A stretch of 64,000 nucleotides of DNA from Sequoia sempervirens (Eukaryota; Streptophyta; Pinopsida; Cupressales; Cupressaceae): assembly GCA_007258455.2 (NCBI GenBank), contig VDFB02047230.1, positions 159,286,635-159,350,634 of the forward strand, written 5' to 3'. The notes under the pieces were generated by a model, which was not told the origin of the DNA, did not search any database, and saw only the letters and a list, made by a program, of their open reading frames with translations. The stretch's first letter is position 1; each line of letters starts with the position of its first letter. Position numbers and translations under genes: made by a program. Positions 12,165 through 22,065 of the stretch are shown here, one piece after another.

Positions 12165-12362
12165 GGACCTTCATTCAAAGGTCCTTTTTTCACAAATATT
12201 TAATATAATTTTGGCTGCCTAAAGAGACCTTCGTTTGCAGGTTCCTTCAAATGAAGGTATCTTTGAATGAAGGGAAAATATACGATCGAAGGTACCTTCA
12301 AATGAAGGGAAAATCTATGATCGAAGGTACCTTCATTTGAAGGACCTTTGAATGAAGGGCCT
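12165..12362. repeat. cluster of CCTTC/GAAGG palindromes near the right end of the TIR element
   Basis: Short palindromes such as CCTTCAAATGAAGG, CCTTCATTTGAAGG and CCTTCATTCAAAGG are packed together. A direct repeat of about 36 bp (GAAGGGAAAAT..GATCGAAGGTACC) occurs twice. Related motifs (CCTTCATTCGAAG, CTTCATTCGATGG) occur at 7825-7940 near the left end, so they behave as subterminal repeats. Confidence 0.8.
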
Positions 12363-13099
12363 TAGCTAGACACTTTCAATATTTGCTTTAAAGTTTCCTC
12401 AGAAATTATAGTTTCAAACCTCGGGTTGGACCTTCAATGGAGTTAACTTGACAAGATAATTTGTAAGATTGTAGTCCTCGAAACAATCTTTCCAACAAGT
12501 ATAATTTTTATTTTTTTTATTTTATTATGTATTTATTTTCTAATTCTATTGAACATATGTTTTTCACTGAACATCAAGTTCTTTGTTCTACACATGTGGA
12601 AAAAAAGTAAAATACTGAAAAAAACTCCAAAAAATATTTTTTCACTAGGTATTGATGTCTTTGTTTCAATAAAAAAAATTGAATTTCAATATATACAAAA
12701 AAAAAATTATGCTTTACGACATACACCTATGTCCAAATTATAATTACCCCAACTTCAAAAATTAATTAATAAATATATGCATCAAAAATTTATGAAAAAA
12801 TATCCATGCACTAGCTATTGATATTACAAATCTATATTTTAAAAGTTAGGATTTTACCCTTTCTAGAAAAAAAATTATGCATTACGACATAAATGTCACT
12901 TTTAAAAAAATGTTGTTTACTATAAAAAGAAATTATTATAATTTACTTTAAAAATCACAACTTTTTTAAAAAAAATTATATTTAGAATCTACACACAAAT
13001 CATTACAAATCACTAGTTCGCATCATTTTCAAATTATTAACAATTTAGCCACTATAGGTCTCATAAAGTGAAGAGTTAGTTAAAATATCAATTTCAATA

Positions 13100-13146
13100 T
13101 CCTACTTTGGCCAAAAAGTGGAACTCATTATTGTGGGATTACCCTG
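13100..13146. repeat. right terminal inverted repeat
   Basis: Reads CATTATTGTGGGATTACCCTG-like on the + strand, the inverted partner of the left end. The gypsy RNase H sequence resumes directly after it. Confidence 0.85.
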
Positions 13147-13475
13147 GAGGAGTAGAGCTAGTTCCCTCAAGGTTAATCATTTTTCACATCTTATAAATTA
13201 CAATTTACATGCACAAACGATATGGCTAAATATGAAACTCTAATTCGAAGGTTGTTCTTGGATCACTAAAAGAAGGATAAATATTTGAGTGTTGATGAAC
13301 ATCCACAACTAATTATCAAGCAAGTCCAAAGCCAATACACTTGTCATGACAATGGGTTGGAATCTTATAGAAATCGGTTTTGGGAATTGATTGAAGACTT
13401 TGACACCTTCAATATTCGCTCAATACCTAGGAGGAAAAATTAAATTACCAATTCACTGGCAACATCTGCTAGCAC
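13147..13475 (+). pseudogene. C-terminal part of archaeal-type RNase H (gypsy), resumed after insertion
   Basis: Reads SYKLQFTCTNDMAKYETLI (about 13190-13245), the E-containing helix block usually N-N-x-A-E-Y-E-A-L; the glutamate of AEY is K here. It continues QLIIKQVQSQYTCHD..LESYRNRFWELIEDFD and IPRRKN, ending NSLATSAST. The Q-L-I-I-K-Q-V block normally follows GDS, the second aspartate, which is lost here. This motif set is characteristic of the archaeal-type RNase H acquired by Tat/Ogre-lineage elements. Confidence 0.85.
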
Positions 13476-13482
13476 TTTAAAA

Positions 13483-13790
13483 TTGATGACAAGCTCCAAA
13501 TTAAAGAGATTCTTAGGAGAATTAGTAGTAGAAATTTTTATCCCAAATAATATCACCCACTTTCAAGTATTTGAGGATGATGCACATATATTGGAATTCA
13601 TTAGAAATATTGGAATACTTGAAAATCATATTGTTGATGAGGATGATAGGGATCCCTTTGAAATTAATGATGATTTGTATTGCTAATCTAAAAACCAATA
13701 CTATTCCCAAAGGGACAGTGTCACTAGAAAGTATCTTTAATCAAGATGATGTAGCCAAATATAGGAAAACTAATCCCAATTCATAATGAG
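13483..13790 (+). pseudogene. gypsy inter-domain linker between RNase H and RT
   Basis: An open frame (13483-13686) reads SSKLKRFLGELVVEIFIP then THFQVFEDDAHILEFI. An overlapping frame then gives TIPKGTVSLESIFNQDDVAK. In related plant gypsy proteins the blocks 'IPDNIKHWQVFEDD' and 'PKGLVxLEKxFNxxDVAK' sit just before the reverse transcriptase, so this fits the order. No enzymatic role is known. Confidence 0.7.
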
Positions 13791-15200
13791 GTAAATGCGA
13801 TTCACACAACGTGGTGGATGAAAATGACAAGAGAGAAGTGTCCATTGGAAGATTGTATACACCTAAGGAAAGAAATGGGATCATAAATTCTTTAAAAGAC
13901 TATAGAAAAGTGATAGCTTGAGGATACAAAGAATTGAAAGCATACGATACCTCAGTGATCACTCATACAATTCCTCTAAAGCTTGGAATGAATCCTTTTT
14001 AATAGAAGCAATGGCCAGTGAATTCTTTGCTTGAACCCCTAATTTAAAAAGAAGTACATAAACTATTGTCAGCAAGGATCATCTACCTTGTGAAGCACTT
14101 CACTTGGGTCACCAATCTAGTACCAATTAGAAAGAAAAATGAAGAAATTAGATTATGTGTGGACTTCAAGAACCTCGACATAGATTCTAAAAAGGACGAC
14201 TATCCTTTGCTCTCCCTAGATGAAGTATTGTAGATTGTGAACAGGTCACAAATGGTGTCTTTCTTCCATGGGTATTTGAGGTATAATTAGGTAATGGTAA
14301 AAGAAAAAAATAGGATGAAGACCACCTTAACTATAAAATGGGGTACATTTTCTTATAGAAGGATCACTTTTAGCCTCATCAATGTAGGGGTTACCTTTCA
14401 AATAGCTATGGACACCACTTTGCTTGAACCCCTAACTCAGAAAGAAGTACATAAACTATTGCTAGCAAGCATCATCTACCTTGTGAGGCATTTCGCCTGG
14501 GTCACCAATCTAGTACCAATTAGAAAGAAGAATGAAGAAATTAGATTATGTGTGGACTTCAAGAACCTCAACATAGATTCTAAAAAGGACAACTATCCTT
14601 TGCTCTCCCTAGATGAAGTATTGTAGATTGTGAACATGTCGCAAATGGTGTATTTCTTGCATGGGTATTCGAGGTATAATTAGGTAATGGTCAAAGAAAA
14701 AGATAGGATGAAGACCACCTTAACTATCAAATGGGGTATATTTTCTTATAGCAGGATCACTTTTAGCCTCATCAGTGTAGGGGCTACCTTTCAAATAGCT
14801 ATGGACACCACTTTCTAAGGCTTGATAGGTAAGTACATTATAATATACATGGATGATCTAACTGTGTTCTCAAAGAATATGGTGAATCATGTTGCAAACC
14901 TTCATAATGTACTTTAGTGGTGCAAATATTTAGGCATCTCATTAAATCCTAGATGTGCATCTTTACGCTCACCAAAGGAAATATTTTAGGTCGCGTCAGC
15001 TCTAAAATAGGTATTTCCATGAACCCAAAAAGAATAGAATCCATCTTAAAGCTATCCTTACCTAACAAAAAAAACTTAATCGTTCTTCGAGAAGATCAAC
15101 TTCATCAGGAAGTTTTTTAGTGGTTTTTTCAAAATTGTGTGTCTATTGAACATGTTGAAGAAGGATGCCAAGATAGAATGGACTTCTGAAGCAAAGAAAT
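13790..15200 (+). pseudogene. gypsy reverse transcriptase remnant with internal duplication
   Basis: Shows TNLVPIRKKNEEIRLCVDFK, KDNYPLLSLDEVL, the fingers/palm blocks, twice. YIIIYMDDLTVFSK follows at about 14836-14877, which is the Y-x-D-D polymerase box with both catalytic aspartates kept. Next come KYLGISLNPRCASL and a decayed FFEKINFIRKFF block. Stops are mostly TAG at expected glutamines, for example in SRYN*VMV and EVL*IVN. It would copy element RNA into DNA. Dead. Confidence 0.9.
14029..14814. repeat. in-frame tandem duplication in RT, unit 393 bp
   Basis: Copy 1 (14029-14421) and copy 2 (14422-14814) are highly similar over their full length. The unit is exactly 131 codons, so the frame is kept. 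It duplicates the segment from LEPL..KEVHKLL to QIAMDTT, upstream of the YMDD box. Confidence 0.92.
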
Positions 15201-15699
15201 ATTTTGAACAGATCAAAGAAGCTATAGCAATTGCACCCATATTGTCTAGCCTTGTTTATACAAAGCCCTTCAATGTTTATACATTTTCTTCATAACACTC
15301 TTGTGTTGGTGTCTTGACATAAAAGAAAGAAGATGGACTTAAGAAAAAGATCACCTTTATGGGATCTTCTTGGAATTCATATAGAAGATATACAAATTTG
15401 GATAATTTGGTATTTTTTCTAGTAAAATTTGTGAAGAAATTCAAACATTACATTCTAAGGGGCAAGGTAAATGCCATAGTCCCAGACCCCTCGATCAAGT
15501 CAATGTTGATGCAGAATGAATTGGGAGAAAGAAGATGGAAATGGATGGCCATCATTCAAGAATTTGACTTGGAAATGCAACCCATGAAGCTACTAGGAGG
15601 TCAAGGCCTTTCAAATAATTCAGTTGGACCAGTTGACAAACAACTTGTTTTCCAACAATACTCTCTAGAGGCAATTACCAAAGATTCTTGGTATAGGAC
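15200..15699 (+). pseudogene. gypsy RNase H remnant (second RNase H)
   Basis: Begins PILSSLVYTKPFNVYTFSS, then HSCVGVLT..KEDGLKKKITF, then an open frame at 15359-15703 with YILRGKVNAIVPDPSIKSML and RRWKWMAIIQEFDLEM..TKL-like text. This matches the standard gypsy RNase H/connection C-terminus. Catalytic residues are not all visible. It is cut at 15704 by the copia-type insertion. Confidence 0.85.
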
Positions 15700-15704
15700 A
15701 TAGT
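15700..15704. repeat. target-site duplication ATAGT, left
   Basis: The five bases ATAGT immediately precede the TGTTGG start of the left LTR. An identical copy follows the right LTR at 20893-20897. Confidence 0.9.
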
Positions 15705-16532
15705 TGTTGGATAGGATAAATGAGAGGGGGGGTGAATCAGTTGTCACAAATTATAACCCTAAATTCAATTATTAGAACTAGCACATAAACTAATTAAGTG
15801 ATCAACCATCAAATGCAAATGCACAAACAAAATAACACCAGATTTACGTGGAAAACCCAATGAGGGAAAAACCAAGGTGAGGATTAACTCACACTATAGA
15901 GAATATCAAAACCGATTACAAAATGGCTCACTGCCTAAAATAAGGACTCACTGTCCATAGGGCTACAACCCAGAGGCTCTCTACCAAAGAGATATAAAGA
16001 AGATGGCTCACAGCCAGAATACAAAAGTTATGGCTTACCGCTAAAAGTGAACTGATGAATTACACCTTTCTTGTGTTAAATTTAGTTCTAGATGAAGCTT
16101 AGTAATCACTCTATACTTTTGCTCAAATTACACACTTTTGTCTTTGCCTAATTCGCTTATTTTGATTTGTTGCAACCACACACTTTTCTAAATTTATGTT
16201 CTTTTATAACCTCGCATCCTTCTCTCTTTCTTTTTGGAGACACATATGAATATATGCATATGTGTGTGTGTATCTTACACATTGATTAGGTTGGCCAAAA
16301 ACATCCATAAAGTATTGCATATTCCAAGTTGGCCAAGATCTTGAAGTATTTGAATCATAGTTTCTCACACGATAGGAACCGGACTTAAAACCATGTTAGA
16401 CCATATATAATGGTCAACTTCAATGTGAAACAAATTTTGGTAAATTAGTCATAAATGCAGTACTGTGTTGACATCAATGACAACCTGCTGACATTAATGA
16501 CAACCATATGATGCAATCTTCAACTTCCAACA
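15705..16532 (-). repeat. LTR, left copy (3' LTR of the minus-strand element)
   Basis: Aligns with 20037-20892 over its whole length. Starts TGTTGGATAGGATAAATGAG and ends CAACTTCCAACA on the + strand. Confidence 0.93.
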
Positions 16533-16547
16533 ATCTCCCCCTTTGTC
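16533..16547 (-). other. polypurine tract
   Basis: On the minus strand GACAAAGGGGGAGAT abuts the TGTTGG start of the LTR, the expected plus-strand priming site. Confidence 0.8.
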
Positions 16548-16899
16548 ATTGATGGCAACACAAGATGTGAAAAGCCAACAACAACAAAAATGATTTTCAT
16601 TTTTCACATGCTTCCTCTCTTTTTTTTTCTTTTTCACATGCTCTCTCTCCCCCTTTGACATTAATGACAAAAAAAAGGTTCTATATGCCCTTTACTTCAA
16701 AATTTTTTATCAAAAGTTTGTCAAAAATGATTATTTACCTCAATCCTTTTTTCTTCAAAATATTTCCTTGTATTTTTCTTTCAGTTTCGAAAGACATTTC
16801 TTCCAAGAATCCACTGCTAGCTTGATGTATAGAAAAATACTACGGTTCTTTGCTATTGATCAATTAATTCTAGAATAGTATCTAGAATGACAATATTCT

Positions 16900-18560
16900 A
16901 TGCGTTTTTCTTAGCATCCTCTAAGAGACCAAAAATTTGTTCCAATATTAACTCAATTATCTCTTAGAATTTCCAAAAGGTCTTCACAATACCATCCCTT
17001 TGTACCATGATGGCTGCAAGTTTAGATTGTAAGGAATTGATCCTTTTCCTTTGTGTTCCATCCTTGTCATTAAGAACATCATATGTTTTTCCAATAGAGT
17101 TCAATTCATTCTCAATAGTATCAATTTTGTTTTGTAGTTCCCAATAATAGTAGGCCGCCAGAGACAATACCTATATACACTGTTTACACTTTTGATACAG
17201 CTCCTCAGTTCATTTATATTCTCAGTCAACCTCTTTTGTTCATTTTTGCATCTTTATTCTAAGGCCAATTGAATATCATCTTTTTTTGTTGTTTCACCAG
17301 GTGACAGTTCCCTTAATATGTCTTCAATCTATTCAATCAATACTTTTGGTAAGGTACTTGTTGATTCACTTAGATCAACATCATTATGAATTACGTAGAT
17401 ATCCAAAGTGTCTATAATTTCATCATGTTCATATGATGGTTGAGACAACCATATATCTCCAATCTTCTTTATCCCATCAGGTTGTTCAAGAATCTTTAAC
17501 ACCTTTTCTTTAGTAATATCTTCATCATCATTTGTTGATACCAGATTGAGTTCTTTTGCAATTTTTTCTTCCTTTCCTTCTTCCTTCTCCTTTGTCTTCA
17601 ACTTCTTCATTTTCAAAGGGAGACATGAACTAATTTTTCTTGTTTTCCTCTTTCTAGAGGAGGATCCTCCCTCAGACATCATAACCGGAGTGGAAATCAT
17701 ACTAGAATTCCATGCATTTATCTTTATTTTAAAATACTCTTGGAAAACCTTTTCCCTTTTTGCTAGACATTTCAGATATCAATAAACTTGCTTCCCAATT
17801 GGTATAGTAGACTTCCACACAACATTTTCTTTCAATGGTAATGAATTCAAAAAATACATCATCAATTATATAACCAAAGTTCCAAAGCGAACAGGATCAT
17901 TTCCATTCTTTTTCATAGTTATATTTTCCATTAGTTTATTTCTCAGCAACTCACACAAGTCAAAATCCTCCTTTTTCTCAACCATTTGATGCACAACACA
18001 AACAATCATTGAGGCAAAGCCTTCCCTACTCCTGAAATAAATCTTATATGAGATGCCATATGCCACATACCTTATTACTAGGTCAAATATGGTGTGAATT
18101 ATAAGTTCCCTTTGATCTCCTATTACCCCAATTAGGGCTTTGACCTCTTTGTTCTTTACAGATTTCATGACTGGAACAGGCCCGATATCACATAGTCCTG
18201 TTATTGTTGCAATTGCTTCCTTCATGATCTCATAGGGTTTGTCAAGGATCATCCGATTACCTTGAATTATGCTTAAAATAACTCGAACAATGTCCACATT
18301 TGAAAATTATGGAAATTCACTCAAAATGTCTAAACCCTTATGCCCTAAATCTTTGACCTTTTGTATTTGCTCAACTGAAAGAGAAGTTTCGAGACTTCAA
18401 TTTTTTTCATGATCAAATTCATCAATTTGTAACTTACTCAATTTCAACAATTCATTTTTGCGTGGATAAAATACCACCATTTCCTTTGACTCCATTGCTT
18501 TTGTGTACTTTTGCTTGCTAGTAACCCCAACCCTTTGTTTCTCAACTCGTTCACTTCAAA
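16900..18560 (-). pseudogene. unrecognised ORF of the pol-less copia-type element
   Basis: Reading right to left: MESKEMVVFYPRKNELLKLS, then a well-preserved open stretch 18297-17866 (VRVILSIIQGNRMILDKPYE, GLCDIGPVPVMKS), then 17700-17329 (a Lys/Glu-rich basic segment SRKRKTRKISSCLPLKMKK followed by acidic text), then a Leu/Asn coiled segment near 17167-16964. Domains are unknown to me. The basic stretch could be a nuclear-localisation or nucleic-acid-binding region. It takes the place where pol should be. From memory similar proteins recur unannotated in large plant genomes, unchecked. Broken by stops. Confidence 0.55.
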
Positions 18561-18999
18561 ATGAGAATGACCACTCAATCTTCCTTATTTAACTTATCAA
18601 TTTTAGGGTTTCATCATAAATGATAATTTATTTCTTGCCACATCATCATGTGTACTTTTGTCTATCAGATTCTCCTTCCAGCTAAGCTATCAGCCAATTT
18701 GTGAAATGCACACAAAAAAGAGGTTCCGCAAATCTTCTGTATTGCTTGTTTTCTGCCAGAATTTTCTTCATTGCCTTCAAAATGAAAATTTACATCACAT
18801 ATCCTTGTGTCATCGCATGGCATCACTTATACTAGGGGTTTGATATATTTTTTTGTGACTACTCCCCCTAAGGCTATTACTAGATTTAGTTCATTGAAGA
18901 GGTATCTGGACTGGGTGTAGATACAGGTTTATCCAATTTGTCCTTGTTCTCAAGTTCTTCTTTCTTTCTCCAGATTTTTGTCATTTCTCTCCTCACTTA

Positions 19000-20010
19000 T
19001 TCTAGATTAAGCTTGTTCTTTTGTTCTGAATTCAGTTTCTTCCCAACTTTACTCTTACGAAATTTTGAGATATGTCCAAATTTGTTGCAAGAGTGACATA
19101 CAACAAATCTTTGATCAGGAGAGTTTGTATTCATCTTTGTCTTGCATTGATTAAAATTGTGTCCAAAAGTATTGCATGTGTAACAGTAGCCTTGAAAAGA
19201 ATGAAATCTTCTTTCAGTATAAAATCAGTTCATCATTATCTTGCTTCTACATTCTATAGATTTATGCCCAAACTTGTTGCAAACATGGCATTGTCCACCA
19301 AAGAATCTATTCCGGTTCATCATTCTTCTACATTTTGTTGCTCTATGTCTGAATTTATTGCATGAATAACAAAATCCATTAAAATATGTGTTGATCATTA
19401 GGCTATTGGTTGGGTATCCTTTCATTATCTATCCTTCTATTTTTGTCTTGATAAGTATTGCATTGAAATTTTCTTTGATTATTCATTTTGTTGAAAATTG
19501 GATTAATCTTTGAACTTTTTCCTTCTTCAAGTCCTAGACCACCTTTATCCTTTGCAGGCTTCTGAGATGAAATTAATTCATCAAGCATTCCCAAACTTAT
19601 CTTAAATTTTTCTTCAAAACTTTTTTCCCTTTCCAAATCAGAACTAAGAATTGCTACTTCCTGTTCAATCTTGTCACATTTTTCTATCTTTTGAATGATA
19701 ATTTCCTTGCTTTGTCCAATTTCCAATTTCAAATTCTCTTCCATTCTCTTGCTTTCTTCAAGTTTCATCCTTAGATTTTCAGCAGTCTCATTTGCTTCTT
19801 TTAGTTCCTAGTAAACTTCTTTATGTTTCAACTTAAATTTTTGGATCTAATTTCTTAGTTTTTGAATACATTCACCTACTTGCTTGACATTTTCTTTCAA
19901 ATCTTCATTCTCAGACTCTGAGGTCTCTAATCTCAATTCTTCATCTAAATCAGATCTCTTCATCATTTAGTTAAACCTGCCAAGATCTCCTTCAAGTTGT
20001 TAAACTTATT
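19000..20010 (-). pseudogene. gag remnant: coiled coil plus CCHC zinc knuckles
   Basis: The N-terminal part (about 19990-19403) is a Lys/Glu-rich coiled coil (KLEESKRMEENLKLEIGQSK). Then come zinc knuckles: CYSCNKFRHRATKC and CHVCNKFGHKSIEC (19225-19425), CYTCNTFGHNFNQC, and CHSCNKFGHISKF, whose last cysteine has become Phe (about 19060-19190). C-x2-C-x4-H-x4-C knuckles bind RNA for packaging. Frameshifts separate the parts. It lies just downstream of the primer-binding site, as expected for gag. Confidence 0.85.
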
Positions 20011-20019
20011 CCAAAGGAC

Positions 20020-20034
20020 CTTGCTCTGATACCA
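20020..20034 (-). other. primer-binding site, initiator-Met tRNA
   Basis: Minus-strand TGGTATCAGAGCAAG is complementary to the 3' end of plant initiator-Met tRNA. It lies 2 nt inside the right LTR and fixes the element's orientation. Confidence 0.92.
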
Positions 20035-20036
20035 AT

Positions 20037-20892
20037 TGTTGGATAGGACAATTGAGAGGGGGGGTGAATCAATTGTCACAGATTATAACCTTGAATTCAA
20101 TTACTAGAACTAACACATAAATTGATTAAGTGATCAACCATCAAATGCATATGCACAAACACAATAACACCATATTTACATGGAAAACCCAATGAGGGAA
20201 AAACTATGGTGAGGATTAACTCACATTATAGAGAATATCAAAACCGATCACAAAAAGGCTCATTGCCTAAGATAAGGTTCACTTCCTGAAATAAGGACTC
20301 ACTATCCACAGGGCTACAACCCAAAGGGTTCACTGCCACAGAGATACAAAGAAGATGGCTCACTGCCAGAATACAAAAGTTATGGCTTACCGCCAAAAGT
20401 GAACTGATGAATTACACCTTTCTTGTGTTGAATTTAGTTCCACATGAAGCTCAATAATCACTCTATACTTCTGCTCAAATTACACACTTTTGTCTTCACC
20501 TAGTTCACTTATTCTAATATGTTGCAACCACACACTTTTTTGATTTTATGTTCTTCTTTTATAACCTCACATCTCACATCTTGCATCCTTCTCTCTTTAT
20601 TTTTGGAGACACATATGAATATATATGTATCTTAAACATCGATTAGGTTGGCCAAAAACATCCATAAAGTATTGCATATATCAAGTCGGCCAAGATCTTG
20701 AAGTATTTGAATCGTAGTTTGTCACACGGTAGGAACCAAACTTAAAACCAACATGTCAGACCACATATAATGGTCAACTTCAATGTGAGATAACTTTTGG
20801 TAAATTAGTCGTATATGCAGTACTGTGTTGAAATCAATGACAACCTACTGACATTAATGACAACCATGTGATGCAATCTTCAACTTCCAACA
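20037..20892 (-). repeat. LTR, right copy (5' LTR of the minus-strand element)
   Basis: Aligns with 15705-16532. It carries an extra segment near 20265-20300, an additional partial copy of the GGCTCA..GCC.A short repeat inside the LTR. Confidence 0.93.
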
Positions 20893-20897
20893 ATAGT
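20893..20897. repeat. target-site duplication ATAGT, right
   Basis: Identical to 15700-15704, confirming insertion of the LTR element at this point of the gypsy element. Confidence 0.9.
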
Positions 20898-22065
20898 ATA
20901 TTACTTACTCCAAAAAAGAGTGATAAGAATGAAATGTAGTCAATACATAGTAAAATTTGGAGTGTTTTACAAAAAGGATTATGAATTTTTCTACGTAAGA
21001 GGTCTAAACAGAGTTGAGGTTGCTTAGGTCTTACAAGAGTTTCATGACAAATTTGGGACAAGACATGGTTCATCTAAATCTGCAATACACCAAGTATTTA
21101 GGGTTGGTTATTATTGGCCTACATTTTTAAATATTCCCACTAACATGTAAAAATATGCTATGTGTGTCAAACTAGTGCACATAAAGAAAGAAATGCAACA
21201 ATGTTCCTACAACTTGTGTGCAAGTTATGTTACTTTACTCAACGGGGTTTATATTTCACATGCATAATTAATCCTCATTATTTTTTAGGGCACATGTCCA
21301 TTCTGATGATAACAAATTATTGTACAAGATGGACTGAGGAATTATCATGCAAGCAATGTACAAAGAAGATAGTGATCAAATTTCTAAAAGATCACATAAT
21401 CACAAGGTTTGGGATGCCTTTTACATTGGTATGTGATAATGATCCTTCGTGTTCTTCAACTCAATTACTTCAATGGAATTTTGAGTGAGAAGTAATTCTC
21501 AAATTCTCTTCCAATTATTATCCATGAAGAAATGGTGTGGAAAATACCACCAATAAGAATTTAATTGATGTCATCAAGAAGTTATTAGAAAGGAATCCTA
21601 AATATTGGCATTTATAACTAAAATTTTCTTTATGGGTCGATAGGACTAGGACTAAGAATTCTTTGGGAACTTCTCCTTATTGGCTTGTATATGGTTTAGA
21701 ACCTATATTCCTAATGAATCTTAGGATTTCCACCCTAAAATTCATAGGAATAACCTTTAAAAAAATGAAAAAGTACAACTCATGAATTTATTGAATGTAG
21801 AAGAATATAGAACATCGGGTTGTTATAAAAAAGATGGTTTGACAAGAGAGACAAGATAAAAGCTTTCAAGATTTTTAAACTTGTTCTCCTCTAGGATAAT
21901 TTGAAATAAAATAAGGATGGTCATTCTAATTTTGAGCATTTATGGTTGGGCCCTTATCCAATATCAAAAAATTTAGGAGATAATGCCTTTGAGATCAGTA
22001 CCTTGAATGGAGAACCTGTCACATTTCCAATTAATGGGAAAAATTTTAAACATTATTTTAAGTCC
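20898..22065 (+). pseudogene. gypsy integrase remnant
   Basis: The HHCC zinc-finger part reads AIHQVFRVGYYWPTFLNIP followed by YAMCVK. The core reads ITNYCTRWTEELSCKQCTKK, FLKDHIITRFGMPFTLVCDN (second catalytic Asp in VCDND), NGVENTTNKNLI (the Glu position) and SLGTSPYWLVYGLEP. The first catalytic Asp is not seen at its expected place. The C-terminal tail LWLGPYPISKNLGDNAFEIS and LNGEPVTFPINGK (about 21940-22055) is the end of this polyprotein family. Stops and frameshifts throughout. It would insert element cDNA into the genome. Confidence 0.9.

Larger units (their letters stand above)
7744..13146. mobile_element. 5.4-kb TIR-bounded insertion (unclassified DNA transposon)
   Basis: The ends are inverted copies. 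The left end is CAGGGTAggataATCCCACAATAATG and the reverse complement of the right end is CAGGGTAATCCCACAATAATG; the left carries a 5-bp indel, and similarity continues for about 30 bp. The gypsy RNase H reading flanks it on both sides, so the insertion boundaries have independent protein support. CAGGG ends recall hAT elements, but the 8-bp flanks (CAAGGCTA and GAGGAGTA) match at only 4 of 8 positions, so the target duplication and superfamily are unresolved. Inside are subterminal palindromes, a diverged 0.9-kb tandem duplication and a fragment of a helix-turn-helix protein on the minus strand. Confidence 0.8.
15705..20892 (-). mobile_element. pol-less copia-type LTR retrotransposon
   Basis: Two LTRs of 828 and 856 bp begin TGTTGG and end CCAACA, flanked by ATAGT on both sides. 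The primer-binding site (TGGTATCAGAGCAAG, initiator-Met tRNA) lies beside the right LTR on the minus strand and a polypurine tract beside the left LTR, so it reads right to left. The 3.5-kb interior encodes coiled-coil gag, four zinc knuckles and a further ORF, but no reverse transcriptase, integrase or protease motif. It would need enzymes supplied by another element. The LTRs differ by many substitutions and an indel, so it is not young. Confidence 0.9.
4597..22065 (+). mobile_element. decayed Ty3/gypsy retrotransposon (Ogre/Tat-like), twice interrupted
   Basis: Domains appear in the order gag, aspartic protease, archaeal-type RNase H, reverse transcriptase, RNase H, integrase, all on the + strand. 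Two later elements interrupt it at 7744-13146 and 15705-20892. Removing them restores continuity of the RNase H domain and of the RNase H-integrase order. An extra archaeal-type RNase H is known from plant Tat/Ogre-lineage elements. Every domain carries stops and frameshifts, so the copy is dead. Neither LTR was identified. It is the oldest layer of the stack because both other elements sit inside it. Confidence 0.85.

Noticed and set aside
17546..17785. 79-codon + strand ORF rich in Ser/Phe
   Set aside because: Shadow of the better-supported minus-strand reading of the copia-type element.
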